A stretch of 64,000 nt of DNA from Spartinivicinus poritis (GCF_028858535.1 NZ_JAPMOU010000001.1:1-64000), one strand, 5' to 3'; positions 17,068-26,659 are shown, counted from the first letter of the stretch. Numbers and translations are program-made. Notes: generated by a model from the sequence alone, not told the origin.

Positions 17068-19461
17068 CTATTTAGAAACTTGTTTGGCTGCCAAAGGCGC
17101 CAAAATAAAAGCACAACCAATACCGACACTAATGGTCAAGCCAAAACTAAATACAACAGGAATATCACTTAACGCCAGCAAACCAAATGACAATAAAGTG
17201 GTACATGCCGATAAAGCAACAGCAGTAAAGGTGGCGCTTAGTGAGTGGCTATCAGATTCTTTTATAAATAAGGTGTAATCAATGCCAATACTCAACACCA
17301 AGATAAGAGCCAGACAATTAAATAAATTATAATAGCCCACCACTTGAGCAATACTGGTTATTGCCAATAAAGCTGCAATTAAAGGTGGCATTAAAATAAA
17401 TAATGCATCTTTCCAGCCATAACGGAACCATAAAAATACTGCAATCAATAAATAAGCAATAGCCACGAGCTTGACTAGCTGCATACGATAACTGGCAAAC
17501 GTGGTTGATACGGTTCTAGCTTGATCAATTAACGCTACCCCCGCCTGCTGCTCAGCAACCAGGTTAACTAATGTTTGATAATCTGTAATGTGATTAAAGC
17601 GAATAACCGATGCTACTTGTTTATTGCTTGATGGCTGGTCCTGACTTTCACCCAGCCAAAGGGCTTTAACCCACTGATTAGGAAATGCTGCAAACCAGTC
17701 ATTAAAATTTAATGCATATCCTTTGGCTGCTAATAATTCCTGTTGATATTGTTCGACTACTGGCGTTTGATAGCCTAATTCCGTTAGCTTTCGCCAGATA
17801 CTATTAGAAGCATTTTCCCCTACTTCAACCAAACGGGCTAATAACTGATAATGTTGCTGCTGGATAGCCATAGCTGGAATATAGTCAGATAACGCAATAA
17901 ACTCGCCCACAACCGACTGATTGGCTTGACGTAGCTGCTTGACGAACTGTTGCTCTCTCAATAATAGCTGCTCTGTATTATTAGCAAAAATAATGACATA
18001 GGGACCAACATCAGCAAACCCAGTGATAGCTTGGATTTTTTGTTGCTCTTGAAGTAACTGTTCAGACAATGCCTGTAATTTTTTTACATCATCATCGGCG
18101 GTTAGCTGGGTTACACCGGCTAAAGCTATCAATAACAGCCCCAAAGTAATTGTTGCCTTTAATCCTGTATTTTGCTGCTGCCACTTAACTAAATAATTAT
18201 TGAGCCATTGACCTAACACTCCCAAACCAGGTCGATAAAAGCCTTTTGCTGATAAAACAGGATAAGCCACTACCACGGTTATAAAAGCCACTGTTAATCC
18301 AACAATACTGAACACACCCATTTGTTGCAGACCAGGAAATGGCGCTGTCACCATTGGGATATAACCCACCACACTGGTAAACAACCCCAACCCTAAGCCT
18401 GGTAAAATAGCTCGAATACACTTAGCCGGATGCCAGTTGTCACTTGCTGTATACTGTTTGGCCAGGTAATGAAACGCATAGTCAATCGAAATACCAATTA
18501 AACTGGCTCCAAAAACCAAAGCAATAATATGCAGTTCACCAAAAATTAACAGGGTGACTGTAAAGGCAACTAAAACACCTGTAGCAATCGTAAATAAAGT
18601 GAGTAACAGCGGCTTTATGCTTCTGAATAACACCAGCACTAGCAAGATAATACCCAGCATGGAACCAATGCTGATCAGAGAAATATCTGCTTTGGCTGAC
18701 TGTTCTCCGTAAGCTTTATGAAAGGCAACACCTGCTTTCAATAAGGTCAAATCAGGGGATTTGGCTTGTAACTGCTGCTCAACCTGTTGTATATCATTAA
18801 CAAAACTCAACTGCTGTTTATATTCGTCGGTCAGCACCAGTGTCATTAATACATAGGTTTGGCTATCCGCTTGGGCAAGCAAATAACCCTCTTCCAGTTG
18901 CAGGTTACTATTAACCGCAGGTAGCTGAGTTAAAAAATCATAAAATAGAAACAGTGGGTCGTTTTGGATAAGCTTCGAATTTGCTGCTGATAACGGGCTA
19001 TACAACTGTTGTTGAGCATTAGCCACTAGCTTATCTATATCGCGGCTTTCTAGCTGACTTACTGTCTTCTCAGCCAATAAGCCAAATCGATAGGGAAAGT
19101 AAAGCTTGGCGATTGACTGCAAGTTATCTTGATCAAGCTGGAAAAAACTATCTGTCACAGCCGCATGCTGTGTTAGTGTTTGATGCAACTGTCTCGCCTG
19201 ACTCAACGCCGTTTGCTTATCTGAGTGGCCGACCAATAGGAGAACTTTATTAGCCACTGCTTTTACAGATCGGTCAATAAAAACCTGTGATGGTCTTTGT
19301 TGTTTAGAGGCCTCTGGTTGTTCAACTTGCGGTAACAGCTCAAGAATATCCATTTTTAGTGGTATACCCTGCTGAAGCTGAGTAAACAACAGAATAAGGC
19401 TACCCACAATTAACAGCAGCCAAGCAGTAAACAAGCCTTTAGGTTTGTTAATAGCAGCCAT
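17068..19461 (-). CDS. apeM: MMPL/RND-type exporter of the aryl polyene cluster (ApeM-like)
   Basis: The 797-residue inner-membrane protein has one N-terminal segment, a large periplasmic domain, a bundle of segments around residues 260-405, a second periplasmic domain and a second bundle at about 655-795. This duplicated layout is that of the MMPL/RND family. SLIGISIDYAFHYLA and LSIGIDYTLFIKES are the paired segment motifs. It probably moves the acylated pigment or its lipid carrier across the envelope, helped by the LolA-like protein upstream. The start at 19461 is preferred; an in-frame GTG at 19494 adds eleven polar residues and overlaps the previous gene more. Confidence 0.87.
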   Translation of the reverse strand: MAAINKPKGLFTAWLLLIVGSLILLFTQLQQGIPLKMDILELLPQVEQPEASKQQRPSQVFIDRSVKAVANKVLLLVGHSDKQTALSQARQLHQTLTQHAAVTDSFFQLDQDNLQSIAKLYFPYRFGLLAEKTVSQLESRDIDKLVANAQQQLYSPLSAANSKLIQNDPLFLFYDFLTQLPAVNSNLQLEEGYLLAQADSQTYVLMTLVLTDEYKQQLSFVNDIQQVEQQLQAKSPDLTLLKAGVAFHKAYGEQSAKADISLISIGSMLGIILLVLVLFRSIKPLLLTLFTIATGVLVAFTVTLLIFGELHIIALVFGASLIGISIDYAFHYLAKQYTASDNWHPAKCIRAILPGLGLGLFTSVVGYIPMVTAPFPGLQQMGVFSIVGLTVAFITVVVAYPVLSAKGFYRPGLGVLGQWLNNYLVKWQQQNTGLKATITLGLLLIALAGVTQLTADDDVKKLQALSEQLLQEQQKIQAITGFADVGPYVIIFANNTEQLLLREQQFVKQLRQANQSVVGEFIALSDYIPAMAIQQQHYQLLARLVEVGENASNSIWRKLTELGYQTPVVEQYQQELLAAKGYALNFNDWFAAFPNQWVKALWLGESQDQPSSNKQVASVIRFNHITDYQTLVNLVAEQQAGVALIDQARTVSTTFASYRMQLVKLVAIAYLLIAVFLWFRYGWKDALFILMPPLIAALLAITSIAQVVGYYNLFNCLALILVLSIGIDYTLFIKESDSHSLSATFTAVALSACTTLLSFGLLALSDIPVVFSFGLTISVGIGCAFILAPLAAKQVSK

Positions 19462-19465
19462 TCTG

Positions 19466-20143
19466 TTATTTCGTGTTGTCGTCAGCAGGGGCACCGCTGC
19501 TTAAAGGGGCAATACTTGAGAGGCCAATTTGACTAAAGTCGCCAGACTGCTCTCGAATTTGAATCATATTCACTCTGTCACTGCCAACCACTTTAATCCA
19601 GCTAATTAACTTAGCTAGCTGACTGCTCTGCTTTGGCTTTAAACCCAGCTGCCAATTATTTGGGGTATGCTGCCAATATAAGTCAAACTCTTGCTGTAAT
19701 TGTTTGATATCTGCATTTAGTAATGCTTGAAAGCTTTTTGCGTAGCGGGAAAAGCCTGCTGATTGGCTCTCTGGCTTGATTTGCCATTGCCCTTGATTGA
19801 AGTCACTGCCACTGCTCTTCCATTCGTATAGCCCGATTGAATTCACTTTAATTCGATTTTTAGTAGGCTGTTGAGTATTCCAAATCAGTCCTTGTTGCTC
19901 ACTCAAGTTAAACTTTCCGGACGACTTCAATGGTCGGCTTAATACTTTAATATGCTTTTCCTGGTTAAATTCTCCTTTAATATTATTTTTTAATACCAGT
20001 TTTTTATTTAAAAATTCAATAGCTGGTACTGGCTGTTGTAATTTTTCAGCCATAGAAAAGTCAGGTATTTCTGTTGCGCCATTAGCAACCCCAACCAGTA
20101 ATAGGGTTGTTAACAACAAAGTCTTTAGCAATAATTTAATCAT
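19466..20143 (-). CDS. apeL: LolA-like outer membrane lipoprotein carrier (ApeL-like)
   Basis: The 225-residue protein has a signal peptide (MIKLLLKTLLLTTLLLVGVANG) and a beta-rich mature domain with FNQEKHIKVLSRPLKSSGKF, which fits the LolA pattern of a strand followed by G-x-F. Such proteins bind lipids in an incomplete barrel and carry them through the periplasm. In this cluster it likely hands the aryl polyene lipid from the MMPL exporter toward the outer membrane. The ATG at 20143 overlaps the end of the thioesterase gene and has GAGG just upstream. Confidence 0.82.
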   Translation of the reverse strand: MIKLLLKTLLLTTLLLVGVANGATEIPDFSMAEKLQQPVPAIEFLNKKLVLKNNIKGEFNQEKHIKVLSRPLKSSGKFNLSEQQGLIWNTQQPTKNRIKVNSIGLYEWKSSGSDFNQGQWQIKPESQSAGFSRYAKSFQALLNADIKQLQQEFDLYWQHTPNNWQLGLKPKQSSQLAKLISWIKVVGSDRVNMIQIREQSGDFSQIGLSSIAPLSSGAPADDNTK

Positions 20144-20570
20144 CCTCAACCTCTACGCCTAATTTTTCAAACAATACTGCTGGAGAACGAAAACAGGTTT
20201 CGTGATTACTCAATTTAACCGCCATTTGTACTGTATGGCCTTTAGTCAGGGTTTCACCCGTTTGCTTATCTTTAATCCAATAAGTAATTTTTAATCGGTT
20301 TTCATATTCAACCAACGTGGCTGTTATCTGGATTGTGGCCTGAAATTTTGCTGGACGAATGTATTTAATTCGAAAATCAACAATCGGCCACATATAACCT
20401 GACTCTTCCATTTGCCGATAGTTATAAGCAAAAGAGTCCAATAATTGACAGCGGGCAATTTCAAAATATTTAGCGTAGTGACCATGCCAGGCAATTTGCA
20501 TCATATCCACATCATGAAACGGCACAGTTATTTCGACTGTCTGACTAAACTCCATTGTTATTGCATCCAC
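20136..20570 (-). CDS. apeK: Acyl-CoA/ACP thioesterase, 4HBT type (ApeK-like)
   Basis: The 144-residue hotdog protein begins with EITVPFHDVDMMQIAWHGHYAKYFE, cut here to its key parts: the HDVD aspartate near residues 19-22 and the GHYAKYFE helix, both typical of 4-hydroxybenzoyl-CoA-type thioesterases. It may release the finished chain or edit misprimed carrier proteins. It lies just after the GC-rich hairpin element that separates it from the ammonia-lyase gene, so it could be expressed at a lower level than the genes upstream. Confidence 0.87.
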   Translation of the reverse strand: MDAITMEFSQTVEITVPFHDVDMMQIAWHGHYAKYFEIARCQLLDSFAYNYRQMEESGYMWPIVDFRIKYIRPAKFQATIQITATLVEYENRLKITYWIKDKQTGETLTKGHTVQMAVKLSNHETCFRSPAVLFEKLGVEVEDD

Positions 20571-20603
20571 CTTTGATCAAGACTTTTCACTTACTTCCCC
20601 TTT

Positions 20604-20775
20604 TAACTCCCTCTCCCTCCGGGAGAGGGTTGGGGTGAGGGTGTAATTACTTAAAAATTACCTCTACAGGAATAAGCCAGCACTTTTATTTCAATTAAAG
20701 TTGCTGTCACTAGTCTTGCATTAGCAGACTAGCCCCCTCATCCTAACCTTCTCCCCCATAAGGGAGAAGGGACTT
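20604..20775. repeat. REP/BIME-like pair of GC-rich hairpins inside the pigment operon
   Basis: The left unit has CCCTCTCCC at 20609-20617 and GGGAGAGGG at 20621-20629 followed by TTGGGGTGAGGG. The right unit, in the opposite orientation, has CCCCCTCATCCTAA, then CCTTCTCCC at 20747-20755 and GGGAGAAGG at 20762-20770. The two units are inverted copies about 90 bases apart. Between them CTAGTCT at 20710-20716 pairs with AGACTAG at 20726-20732. Such CCCTCACCCTAACCCTCTCCC units are widespread extragenic repeats in proteobacteria. Confidence 0.82.
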
Positions 20776-20819
20776 GGTTCTGAGTCCTTCCGCGACAATT
20801 TTCGTTTAGAGGGACCATA

Positions 20820-22382
20820 TCAACTATATAATTCCCACCTTTGTTGCTTAATATATTCAACTGTCTGCCGCAATACCTGCTCTAAAGGCCGATCTTCTTC
20901 CACCAGTTCAAAATAACTGAATATATCCTTATACATCGCCTGCAGTGGTTCACTTAATGACGACAGTTGCAATTCACCTTTCCGCTCTCGCAATGCTAAT
21001 GCTTGGTGAATAGCTAAAACAGCGGCCGCGACGACTTGTTCTGTCAGCTCTAATACGCGTAAACAATCCCGCGCAGCGATGGTTCCCATACTGACTTTAT
21101 CTTGGTTATGGCACTCCGTAGAACGGGAAAACACACTGGCTGGCATGGTGAGTTTTAACGCTTCAGCTGTCCAGGCGGAAACACCAATTTGCACAGCTTT
21201 AAAACCGTGATTCACCATCAACCGTTCTTGGGTAGCACCAGTTAAATTCGCTGGCAAACCGTTATTAAATTTGGTGTCCATAATCAGTGCCAACTGCCGA
21301 TCAACTAAATCCGCTAAATTGGCCACCGTGTTTTTCATAGAGTCCATCGCAAAGGCGATGTGGCCACCATAAAAATGCCCACCATGAAGTACATGCTCAC
21401 CCTCTGCATCAATAATTGGATTATCGTTAGCACTGTTAATTTCATTTTCAATAAAGGTTCTAAACGTGGGCAGTGCATCTTGTAACACTCCAATCACATG
21501 AGGCGCACACCGAATCGAATAACGATCTTGTAACCGGTCTGACTGTTTAGGCGATTCAATGTGCTGTAAATCAGTGCGTATCCATTTAGCTACTTCCATT
21601 TGCCCTGGATGAGGCTTCACTGCAAACAGTTTTTCATCAAAATGGTAAGCATTCCCCTGTAAGGCAATGCTGGCTAATGCCGTTAAACGGGATGTTAACT
21701 TCCCTAAGTAAGCTGACCGCTGGTAAGCGTTACAAGCCAATGCTGTCATCACTGCGGTGCCATTCATTATGGCCAGCCCTTCTTTTGGACGTAATTTTAT
21801 TGGCTGAATATTTTCTTCCGCAAAAACCTGTTTGGCTGACAACTGTTGTCCTTGATAAATCACATCCCTTTCCCCCATTAATACCGCAGCAACATAAGAA
21901 AGTGGGGTTAAATCGCCACTGGCCCCAACGGAACCTTCCTGAGGAATAACAGGTGCTATTTTTTGGTTAATCAACGTGGTTAATAACTGCAGCAAATCCA
22001 AACTGACCCCAGAAACCCCTTTGGTTAATGAGGTTAAACGTACTGCTAATACGGCAATGGCTTGATCAACAGTTAAGTATTCACCTAAACCACAACCATG
22101 AAATCGGGTTAAGTGCACGGGTAATTGTTCGACAAGCTCAAGCGGCACGGATACAGTACAGGAGTCACCATATCCTGTGGTTACTCCATAAATAACACCT
22201 TCTTCATGGAGCAGTTTATCGAGAAACTCACACCCCTGTTTGATTTTATCAATAAAAGATTGATCAGAAGACAGTACAACCTGCTGATAGCCGGCAGCAA
22301 TACTATTGATATCTTCAATGGAGACCCAGCTTTGGTCTGAAATGGCAACGGCTTTTTCAGCATTTACAGCAGATTGAACCAT
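20820..22382 (-). CDS. MIO-type aromatic amino acid ammonia-lyase
   Basis: The 520-residue protein belongs to the histidine/phenylalanine/tyrosine ammonia-lyase family. The self-made MIO cofactor comes from Ala154-Ser155-Gly156 in GSVGASGDLTPLSYV. The catalytic tyrosine lies in VIYGVTTGYG near residues 63-72. The selectivity pair reads Phe-His (residues 94-95, RFHGCG), unlike the usual pairs of histidine or tyrosine enzymes as aligned by eye. In pigment clusters this enzyme is expected to deaminate tyrosine to 4-hydroxycinnamate, a possible aryl starter for the AMP ligase. It is not in a histidine utilisation context, so HutH is unlikely. Sixteen bases separate it from the glycosyltransferase gene upstream. 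Confidence 0.85.
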   Translation of the reverse strand: MVQSAVNAEKAVAISDQSWVSIEDINSIAAGYQQVVLSSDQSFIDKIKQGCEFLDKLLHEEGVIYGVTTGYGDSCTVSVPLELVEQLPVHLTRFHGCGLGEYLTVDQAIAVLAVRLTSLTKGVSGVSLDLLQLLTTLINQKIAPVIPQEGSVGASGDLTPLSYVAAVLMGERDVIYQGQQLSAKQVFAEENIQPIKLRPKEGLAIMNGTAVMTALACNAYQRSAYLGKLTSRLTALASIALQGNAYHFDEKLFAVKPHPGQMEVAKWIRTDLQHIESPKQSDRLQDRYSIRCAPHVIGVLQDALPTFRTFIENEINSANDNPIIDAEGEHVLHGGHFYGGHIAFAMDSMKNTVANLADLVDRQLALIMDTKFNNGLPANLTGATQERLMVNHGFKAVQIGVSAWTAEALKLTMPASVFSRSTECHNQDKVSMGTIAARDCLRVLELTEQVVAAAVLAIHQALALRERKGELQLSSLSEPLQAMYKDIFSYFELVEEDRPLEQVLRQTVEYIKQQRWELYS

Positions 22383-22398
22383 GGATAATACACCCCAA

Positions 22399-24132
22399 TT
22401 ACTTTACAACTTTTTTCACAGCATAGGTTTGCGACTTTACAACTTTGTCTTGCTGCCAAAAATTAAAAAAATTAAACCACTGAAGTGGTTGTTTTAAACA
22501 AAATCTTTCTAAATAACTGACATAAATTTGTGCAGTTTTGATAATTTCTTGTTCTCTGACTTTTTTACCAAAGGGTATTTTCTCAGTGATTTTTTCAAAA
22601 TGTACTCGATAGCGACTCTGTGCTTGATAACACAGCAACAAATATACTGGGCATTTAAGTAAACCAGCCAAAACAAATGGGCCTTTGGGAAACGGTGCCT
22701 GATATCCTAAAAAGTCCAGGTAACAACAATTAGCAGGATCATTTACTGAAGTACGATCCCCAACAATAACAATAAACTCGCCTTGCTCAATTTTTTCACT
22801 GAGCATAATCGCCGTATCGGGGCCTATGTCCGTTACTTCTATTAAGCTCAATTGTGCTTCTGGATTAATTTCTCTGATAATTTTATTAAATGCGACTGCA
22901 TGCTTGGTATGCACCAATACATTGACTTTTTGCCCATATTTGGCATAAGCAAGTGCTCGACAGATTTCACTATTACCAAAGTGCGCAGTAATAAATACTG
23001 CACCTTGTTTATTCTCTAACAAGTTATCAAATAGCTCACCATTAATAATATCGACATCTTTTACTGTGATTTTATTCGCCCATACCGCACACTTATCCAG
23101 CGCCGCTTGACCAAACTGCATAAAATGTTTAAAACTGTCTTGGCTGCTGACTAACGCATCTGGGGGAATTTGCTCAGATAAGTGCTGAACTGTTTTATTA
23201 TGTTGTACTTGCTGTTCCGCTACACGAGATAAATAAGTCTTTGATGCCTGTTGCGCTGCCTTATTGGTCAAATAAAAATAACCGATGATTGGGTAAAGCA
23301 ACGGGCGAACTAATTTGTCGCCGCCCAATCGAAACATCCACAATAAAAACGTTAATCCCCAAATACTGCCTCGCTCTCTGATCGATGCCCAATGGGTAGT
23401 TTGCTGGTTAAATAACTTGCGCTTAATTAAATTTGGCAACCTTAACAACATGCCACACATCAACCGGGTATGCATTTTGCTGATCAGCCAGTTGTCATGC
23501 CACAAATTAAAATGGGATATGCCATTCTCAGGGTAAATCACCCGGGTTGGATAAACTTCCACTGGAATCTCATGCCAGATCATTTTAACCAGCACTTCGA
23601 TATCGAAATCCATCCGCTCACCCACCACCTGATCCAGCACAGTGACTGTACTAGCCAGCGGATAGACGCGAAAACCAATCATGGAATCAGTCAGTGATAA
23701 GGTTTCTAGCCACACCCAAAAATGAGTAAATAAACGCCCATACTGTCGTGACTTAGGGATTGAGTCGTCATACAAGGGCTGCCCTGTCACCAATGCTTCA
23801 GGGTGCTGTCTGGCTTTTGCCAAAAGCTGAGGAATATCTTGCAAATCATGCTGACCATCAGCATCTACCTGCAATGCATGGGAATATCCATGCAACCAGG
23901 CCGTAGCCAGCCCTTGTTTAACAGCAGCGCCTTTTCCCTGGTTTTTCGCCAGCGTCACAAGTGTTAAACCAGAGCTATCCTGCTGGAGCTGGTTTAATAC
24001 TTGTTTGGTAGATTCATTACTCCCATCATCCACCACAATACAAGGCAGGTTAAGCGCATTTATGCCATCAATAACCCCAGCAATGGTTTCGCTGTGATTA
24101 TAAATAGGGATCACCACACACGGGTTAAACAC
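22399..24132 (-). CDS. apeJ: Glycosyltransferase family 2 fused to LpxL-type acyltransferase (ApeJ-like)
   Basis: The roughly 577-residue protein has two domains. Residues 1-230 are a GT-A glycosyltransferase (VVIPIYNHSE, then VVDDGSNES and QVDADGQHD as metal-binding acidic motifs). Residues 290-560 resemble lysophospholipid acyltransferases of the lipid A type, with TAHFGNSE as the H-x4-E motif and VGDRTS downstream. Such fusions are typical of aryl polyene clusters and are thought to attach the polyene to a lipid or sugar. A GTG at 24132 has GGGGGA 10 bases upstream and is taken as start; GTG 24150 and TTG 24138 are alternatives. It overlaps the dehydratase gene slightly or abuts it. Confidence 0.85.
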   Translation of the reverse strand: MFNPCVVIPIYNHSETIAGVIDGINALNLPCIVVDDGSNESTKQVLNQLQQDSSGLTLVTLAKNQGKGAAVKQGLATAWLHGYSHALQVDADGQHDLQDIPQLLAKARQHPEALVTGQPLYDDSIPKSRQYGRLFTHFWVWLETLSLTDSMIGFRVYPLASTVTVLDQVVGERMDFDIEVLVKMIWHEIPVEVYPTRVIYPENGISHFNLWHDNWLISKMHTRLMCGMLLRLPNLIKRKLFNQQTTHWASIRERGSIWGLTFLLWMFRLGGDKLVRPLLYPIIGYFYLTNKAAQQASKTYLSRVAEQQVQHNKTVQHLSEQIPPDALVSSQDSFKHFMQFGQAALDKCAVWANKITVKDVDIINGELFDNLLENKQGAVFITAHFGNSEICRALAYAKYGQKVNVLVHTKHAVAFNKIIREINPEAQLSLIEVTDIGPDTAIMLSEKIEQGEFIVIVGDRTSVNDPANCCYLDFLGYQAPFPKGPFVLAGLLKCPVYLLLCYQAQSRYRVHFEKITEKIPFGKKVREQEIIKTAQIYVSYLERFCLKQPLQWFNFFNFWQQDKVVKSQTYAVKKVVK

Positions 24133-24134
24133 GC

Positions 24135-24476
24135 TCAAGGATTCCCCCACACGATCCGGCCGGAAGAAAATACATGTTCTTTATTGGTAAAACTGAATTT
24201 TGTTTTACCACTGGCCAAGCATTCCAAGCTCAACGACAAAGTGGTAGGCGGTATGACTAGCTGCTGAAATTTTATGACTTCCAACTGCTTAACCGATGGC
24301 TGGCCTAACCCCAGCTGCTGGGCAAAATGAATAGCCCAATCGACCTGCACCACACCAGGCAACACTGGTTGATTAGGAAAATGTCCTGCAAAATGTGGCA
24401 ACGATTCGGTAATCGTCAATACAACTGTCGCCTGTTGATCCGTTTGCTGATCAATTGAGTAGTCTGGTAATTCCAT
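24135..24476 (-). CDS. apeI: Aryl polyene dehydratase, hotdog fold (ApeI-like)
   Basis: The 113-residue protein is a short hotdog-fold enzyme. FAGHFPNQPVLPGVVQVDWA near residues 29-48 is the FabZ-like active loop and central helix, with the catalytic histidine in GHFP. It probably works with the ApeP-like dehydratase to form the conjugated double bonds on the carrier protein. It lies between the AMP ligase and the glycosyltransferase fusion genes as in other ape clusters. Confidence 0.85.
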   Translation of the reverse strand: MELPDYSIDQQTDQQATVVLTITESLPHFAGHFPNQPVLPGVVQVDWAIHFAQQLGLGQPSVKQLEVIKFQQLVIPPTTLSLSLECLASGKTKFSFTNKEHVFSSGRIVWGNP

Positions 24477-24540
24477 CGTTCACATACCCTTCACAAATTG
24501 CTGTGAGCATATACCGCTTTAGCTTTACATTTTAAAAAGA

Positions 24541-25989
24541 TCATTTTTTCTCAAATAACGCAGCTAAGGCACTCACAGACACTTTACCTTGGCTATTTTC
24601 GGGTAGTTGATTCACATAACGCCATTTTTTGGGTAGCAATGTGCGTTCAAAGTGGTTGCTTAATCGTTGAGTAAAGTGCAAATTCAGCGACCTTTTACCC
24701 AACTTGTGTAGCATTTCTTGCCCTGCTGTCGTTAATACAATCGCCACTCCCACTTTAGCTCTCGCTCCTGTCAGTAAGCCAACCGCTGCCACTTGGCTAA
24801 CTTCTTTACACTGTTGCAACACTGCTTCTAGTTGGGTCAGCGAAAGTCGCTTTTCTTCAATTTTTACAATTCGGTCAGCTCGCTCTTTTAAATAAAACTG
24901 CCCATCTTTTTGTAACTCAATAATATCACCCATCACAAAGTGGGAATGATCTGAACTAATAAAAGGAGAACTGACTTGTAAACAACCTGTTTCAACATCC
25001 TTGCTCACGGTACACCGAGGTAAAGGAGTCCAAGCAGAGTTTTCCTGATATTGCTGACGCCAGGCTACTCCTCCAGTCTCAGTGCTCCCAAGCACCTCAA
25101 CAGGCAGCTGTTGTAGTTTATCAGCCACTTGCCTGGCAATGTGGTACTCCAGTTTTCCGCCTGAAGATACCATCATAGCCAACGATTCTACTGGGCCATC
25201 AATTGCATCTGGCAATCGTTTTAACAAGGCAGGGCTAGCTATCCAAACCACTTTGGCAAACTGGCAGGAAATTGCTAACAGCTCTTCTGGATAGCTAACT
25301 AACGGGCTAAAAATAGGGCTGCCAGTGGTGAGAGGCCATAAGATTTTAAATAAAAAACCATATATATGCTGATGGCTGACTGTTGATATAAAAACCGCTT
25401 GCGCTGTGTTTTCTCGCCATAAACCATTAAGTACAGCAACTTCATCAATCAGCTGGCCAAATTGCTTGGCTATCAGTTTGGGCTCACCAGTCGTACCTGA
25501 GGTATAAAAAAACAACGGTTGCTGACGGCTCACCGAAAACAGTAATTCCTCATTCAGGTCAGATACATTTTGAGAGTGGGTCAACTCATCGAAAGTTATA
25601 GAAATATAGTGTTTATTGCTACCGGCTAATGAAACATCAGTTAATAATGTATAATTTTGCGCAATTAAGTCGTTAAAAGTAGCTGGCTGTTTATTGGGAA
25701 TAATCACTATCGATAAACGGGTTTTAAGTGCTGCTAATAATGCAATAATAAAATGAATAGCATCTTCACAATAAATAGCCCAGCCCTCAGAACCAGCGCT
25801 ATCAGCTAGCTTCTCAGCATAATCTGCAACCGCATTTAATAAGGTAGCCGTTGTCACCATTTGGCCATCAGCCAAGTAGCCCACGGGTTGTTGGTACAAC
25901 TCAACTTTGTTTACTTTTTCTATTTGATTAAAACAAGCTGGCTGCCATGCGCTATCAGGAATCAGGCCTACTGTACTACGACTTAGCAT
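24541..25989 (-). CDS. apeH: AMP-dependent acyl/aryl ligase (ApeH-like)
   Basis: The 482-residue enzyme is of the ANL adenylating superfamily. FFYTSGTTGEPKLIAK near residues 160-175 is the AMP-binding P-loop (A3), LGSTETGGVAWR near 300-311 is the A5 region, and GDIIELQKDGQFYLKERADR near 355-375 is A7-A8 with the hinge. It probably activates an aromatic acid such as 4-hydroxycinnamate or 4-hydroxybenzoate and loads it on a carrier protein to prime polyene synthesis. ATG 25989 has AAGGAA 6 bases upstream and is chosen over the longer frame from 26028. Confidence 0.88.
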   Translation of the reverse strand: MLSRSTVGLIPDSAWQPACFNQIEKVNKVELYQQPVGYLADGQMVTTATLLNAVADYAEKLADSAGSEGWAIYCEDAIHFIIALLAALKTRLSIVIIPNKQPATFNDLIAQNYTLLTDVSLAGSNKHYISITFDELTHSQNVSDLNEELLFSVSRQQPLFFYTSGTTGEPKLIAKQFGQLIDEVAVLNGLWRENTAQAVFISTVSHQHIYGFLFKILWPLTTGSPIFSPLVSYPEELLAISCQFAKVVWIASPALLKRLPDAIDGPVESLAMMVSSGGKLEYHIARQVADKLQQLPVEVLGSTETGGVAWRQQYQENSAWTPLPRCTVSKDVETGCLQVSSPFISSDHSHFVMGDIIELQKDGQFYLKERADRIVKIEEKRLSLTQLEAVLQQCKEVSQVAAVGLLTGARAKVGVAIVLTTAGQEMLHKLGKRSLNLHFTQRLSNHFERTLLPKKWRYVNQLPENSQGKVSVSALAALFEKK

Positions 25990-26555
25990 TGTTGATTCCT
26001 TTTCTTTACCTGCTGTCGGATACACCATTCACCCGCAAATAGCAGCCCCATTAATAAATAAGCAATAAAGCCGTTATACCAAACCCAGGTTGTAAAAGAA
26101 CAATAAATGGCGGTAATAGCAGCAATAACCCCATTCATCGCAAAAAAGAATACCCACACTATTGTTACTTTTTTGGTATAGGTAATTGCTTCGTCAGGTA
26201 AATTGGGCTCCTGCAATCTGGCTAAACGCTCAATCATGGAGGGCGGTGACTTCAGCGTAATGCCAAAAGTAACCAACATAATAATATTCATTACCACTGG
26301 GTATAGCTTTAACGGCATCTCATGATTAAATACCATTGTTCCCAGTGCTAATAAAAATATTGCTACCCCTCCCCATAATGCCGGCTTGAGCAACTGAAGA
26401 TTATTACGAACAACACGGCTGAGTGTCAGCCGTGCCACGACCAGGATAAAAAGTAGCAACCCTATCCAACGAGGCTCTAAATACTTTAACCCCATCAGTA
26501 CAATAACTGGATAAAGTACCCCTAATACAGCAATAAGCCCATTCAACCAGCGCAT
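25983..26555 (-). CDS. apeG: COG4648-like membrane protein of the aryl polyene cluster (ApeG-like)
   Basis: The 190-residue protein is hydrophobic with about six membrane segments and no signal peptide cleavage site. The motif AFFFAMNGVIAAITAIY-type segment near residues 135-155 and FNHEMPLKLYPVVMN near 75-90 match the small membrane proteins found between carrier protein and ligase genes in aryl polyene clusters. A function has not been assigned to the family; an envelope transfer role is only inferred. It overlaps the ligase gene by seven bases. Confidence 0.78.
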   Translation of the reverse strand: MRWLNGLIAVLGVLYPVIVLMGLKYLEPRWIGLLLFILVVARLTLSRVVRNNLQLLKPALWGGVAIFLLALGTMVFNHEMPLKLYPVVMNIIMLVTFGITLKSPPSMIERLARLQEPNLPDEAITYTKKVTIVWVFFFAMNGVIAAITAIYCSFTTWVWYNGFIAYLLMGLLFAGEWCIRQQVKKRNQQC

Positions 26556-26659
26556 CAGCAGTCCTTGTTGATCTTTGGTTTGAATGATGCAGCGTTCATA
26601 CCTGGTGATAAATTCATAGATTGGCTGTTATGTAATACACGCTATTTAATTAGTTGTTG

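Noticed and set aside
20604-20775. Treating the GC-rich hairpins as a simple terminator
   Set aside because: They lack T-runs and appear as two inverted copies of a known type of extragenic repeat.
20820-22382. Calling the ammonia-lyase HutH
   Set aside because: No hut genes are nearby and it lies inside a pigment cluster; the selectivity residues also differ from histidine enzymes.
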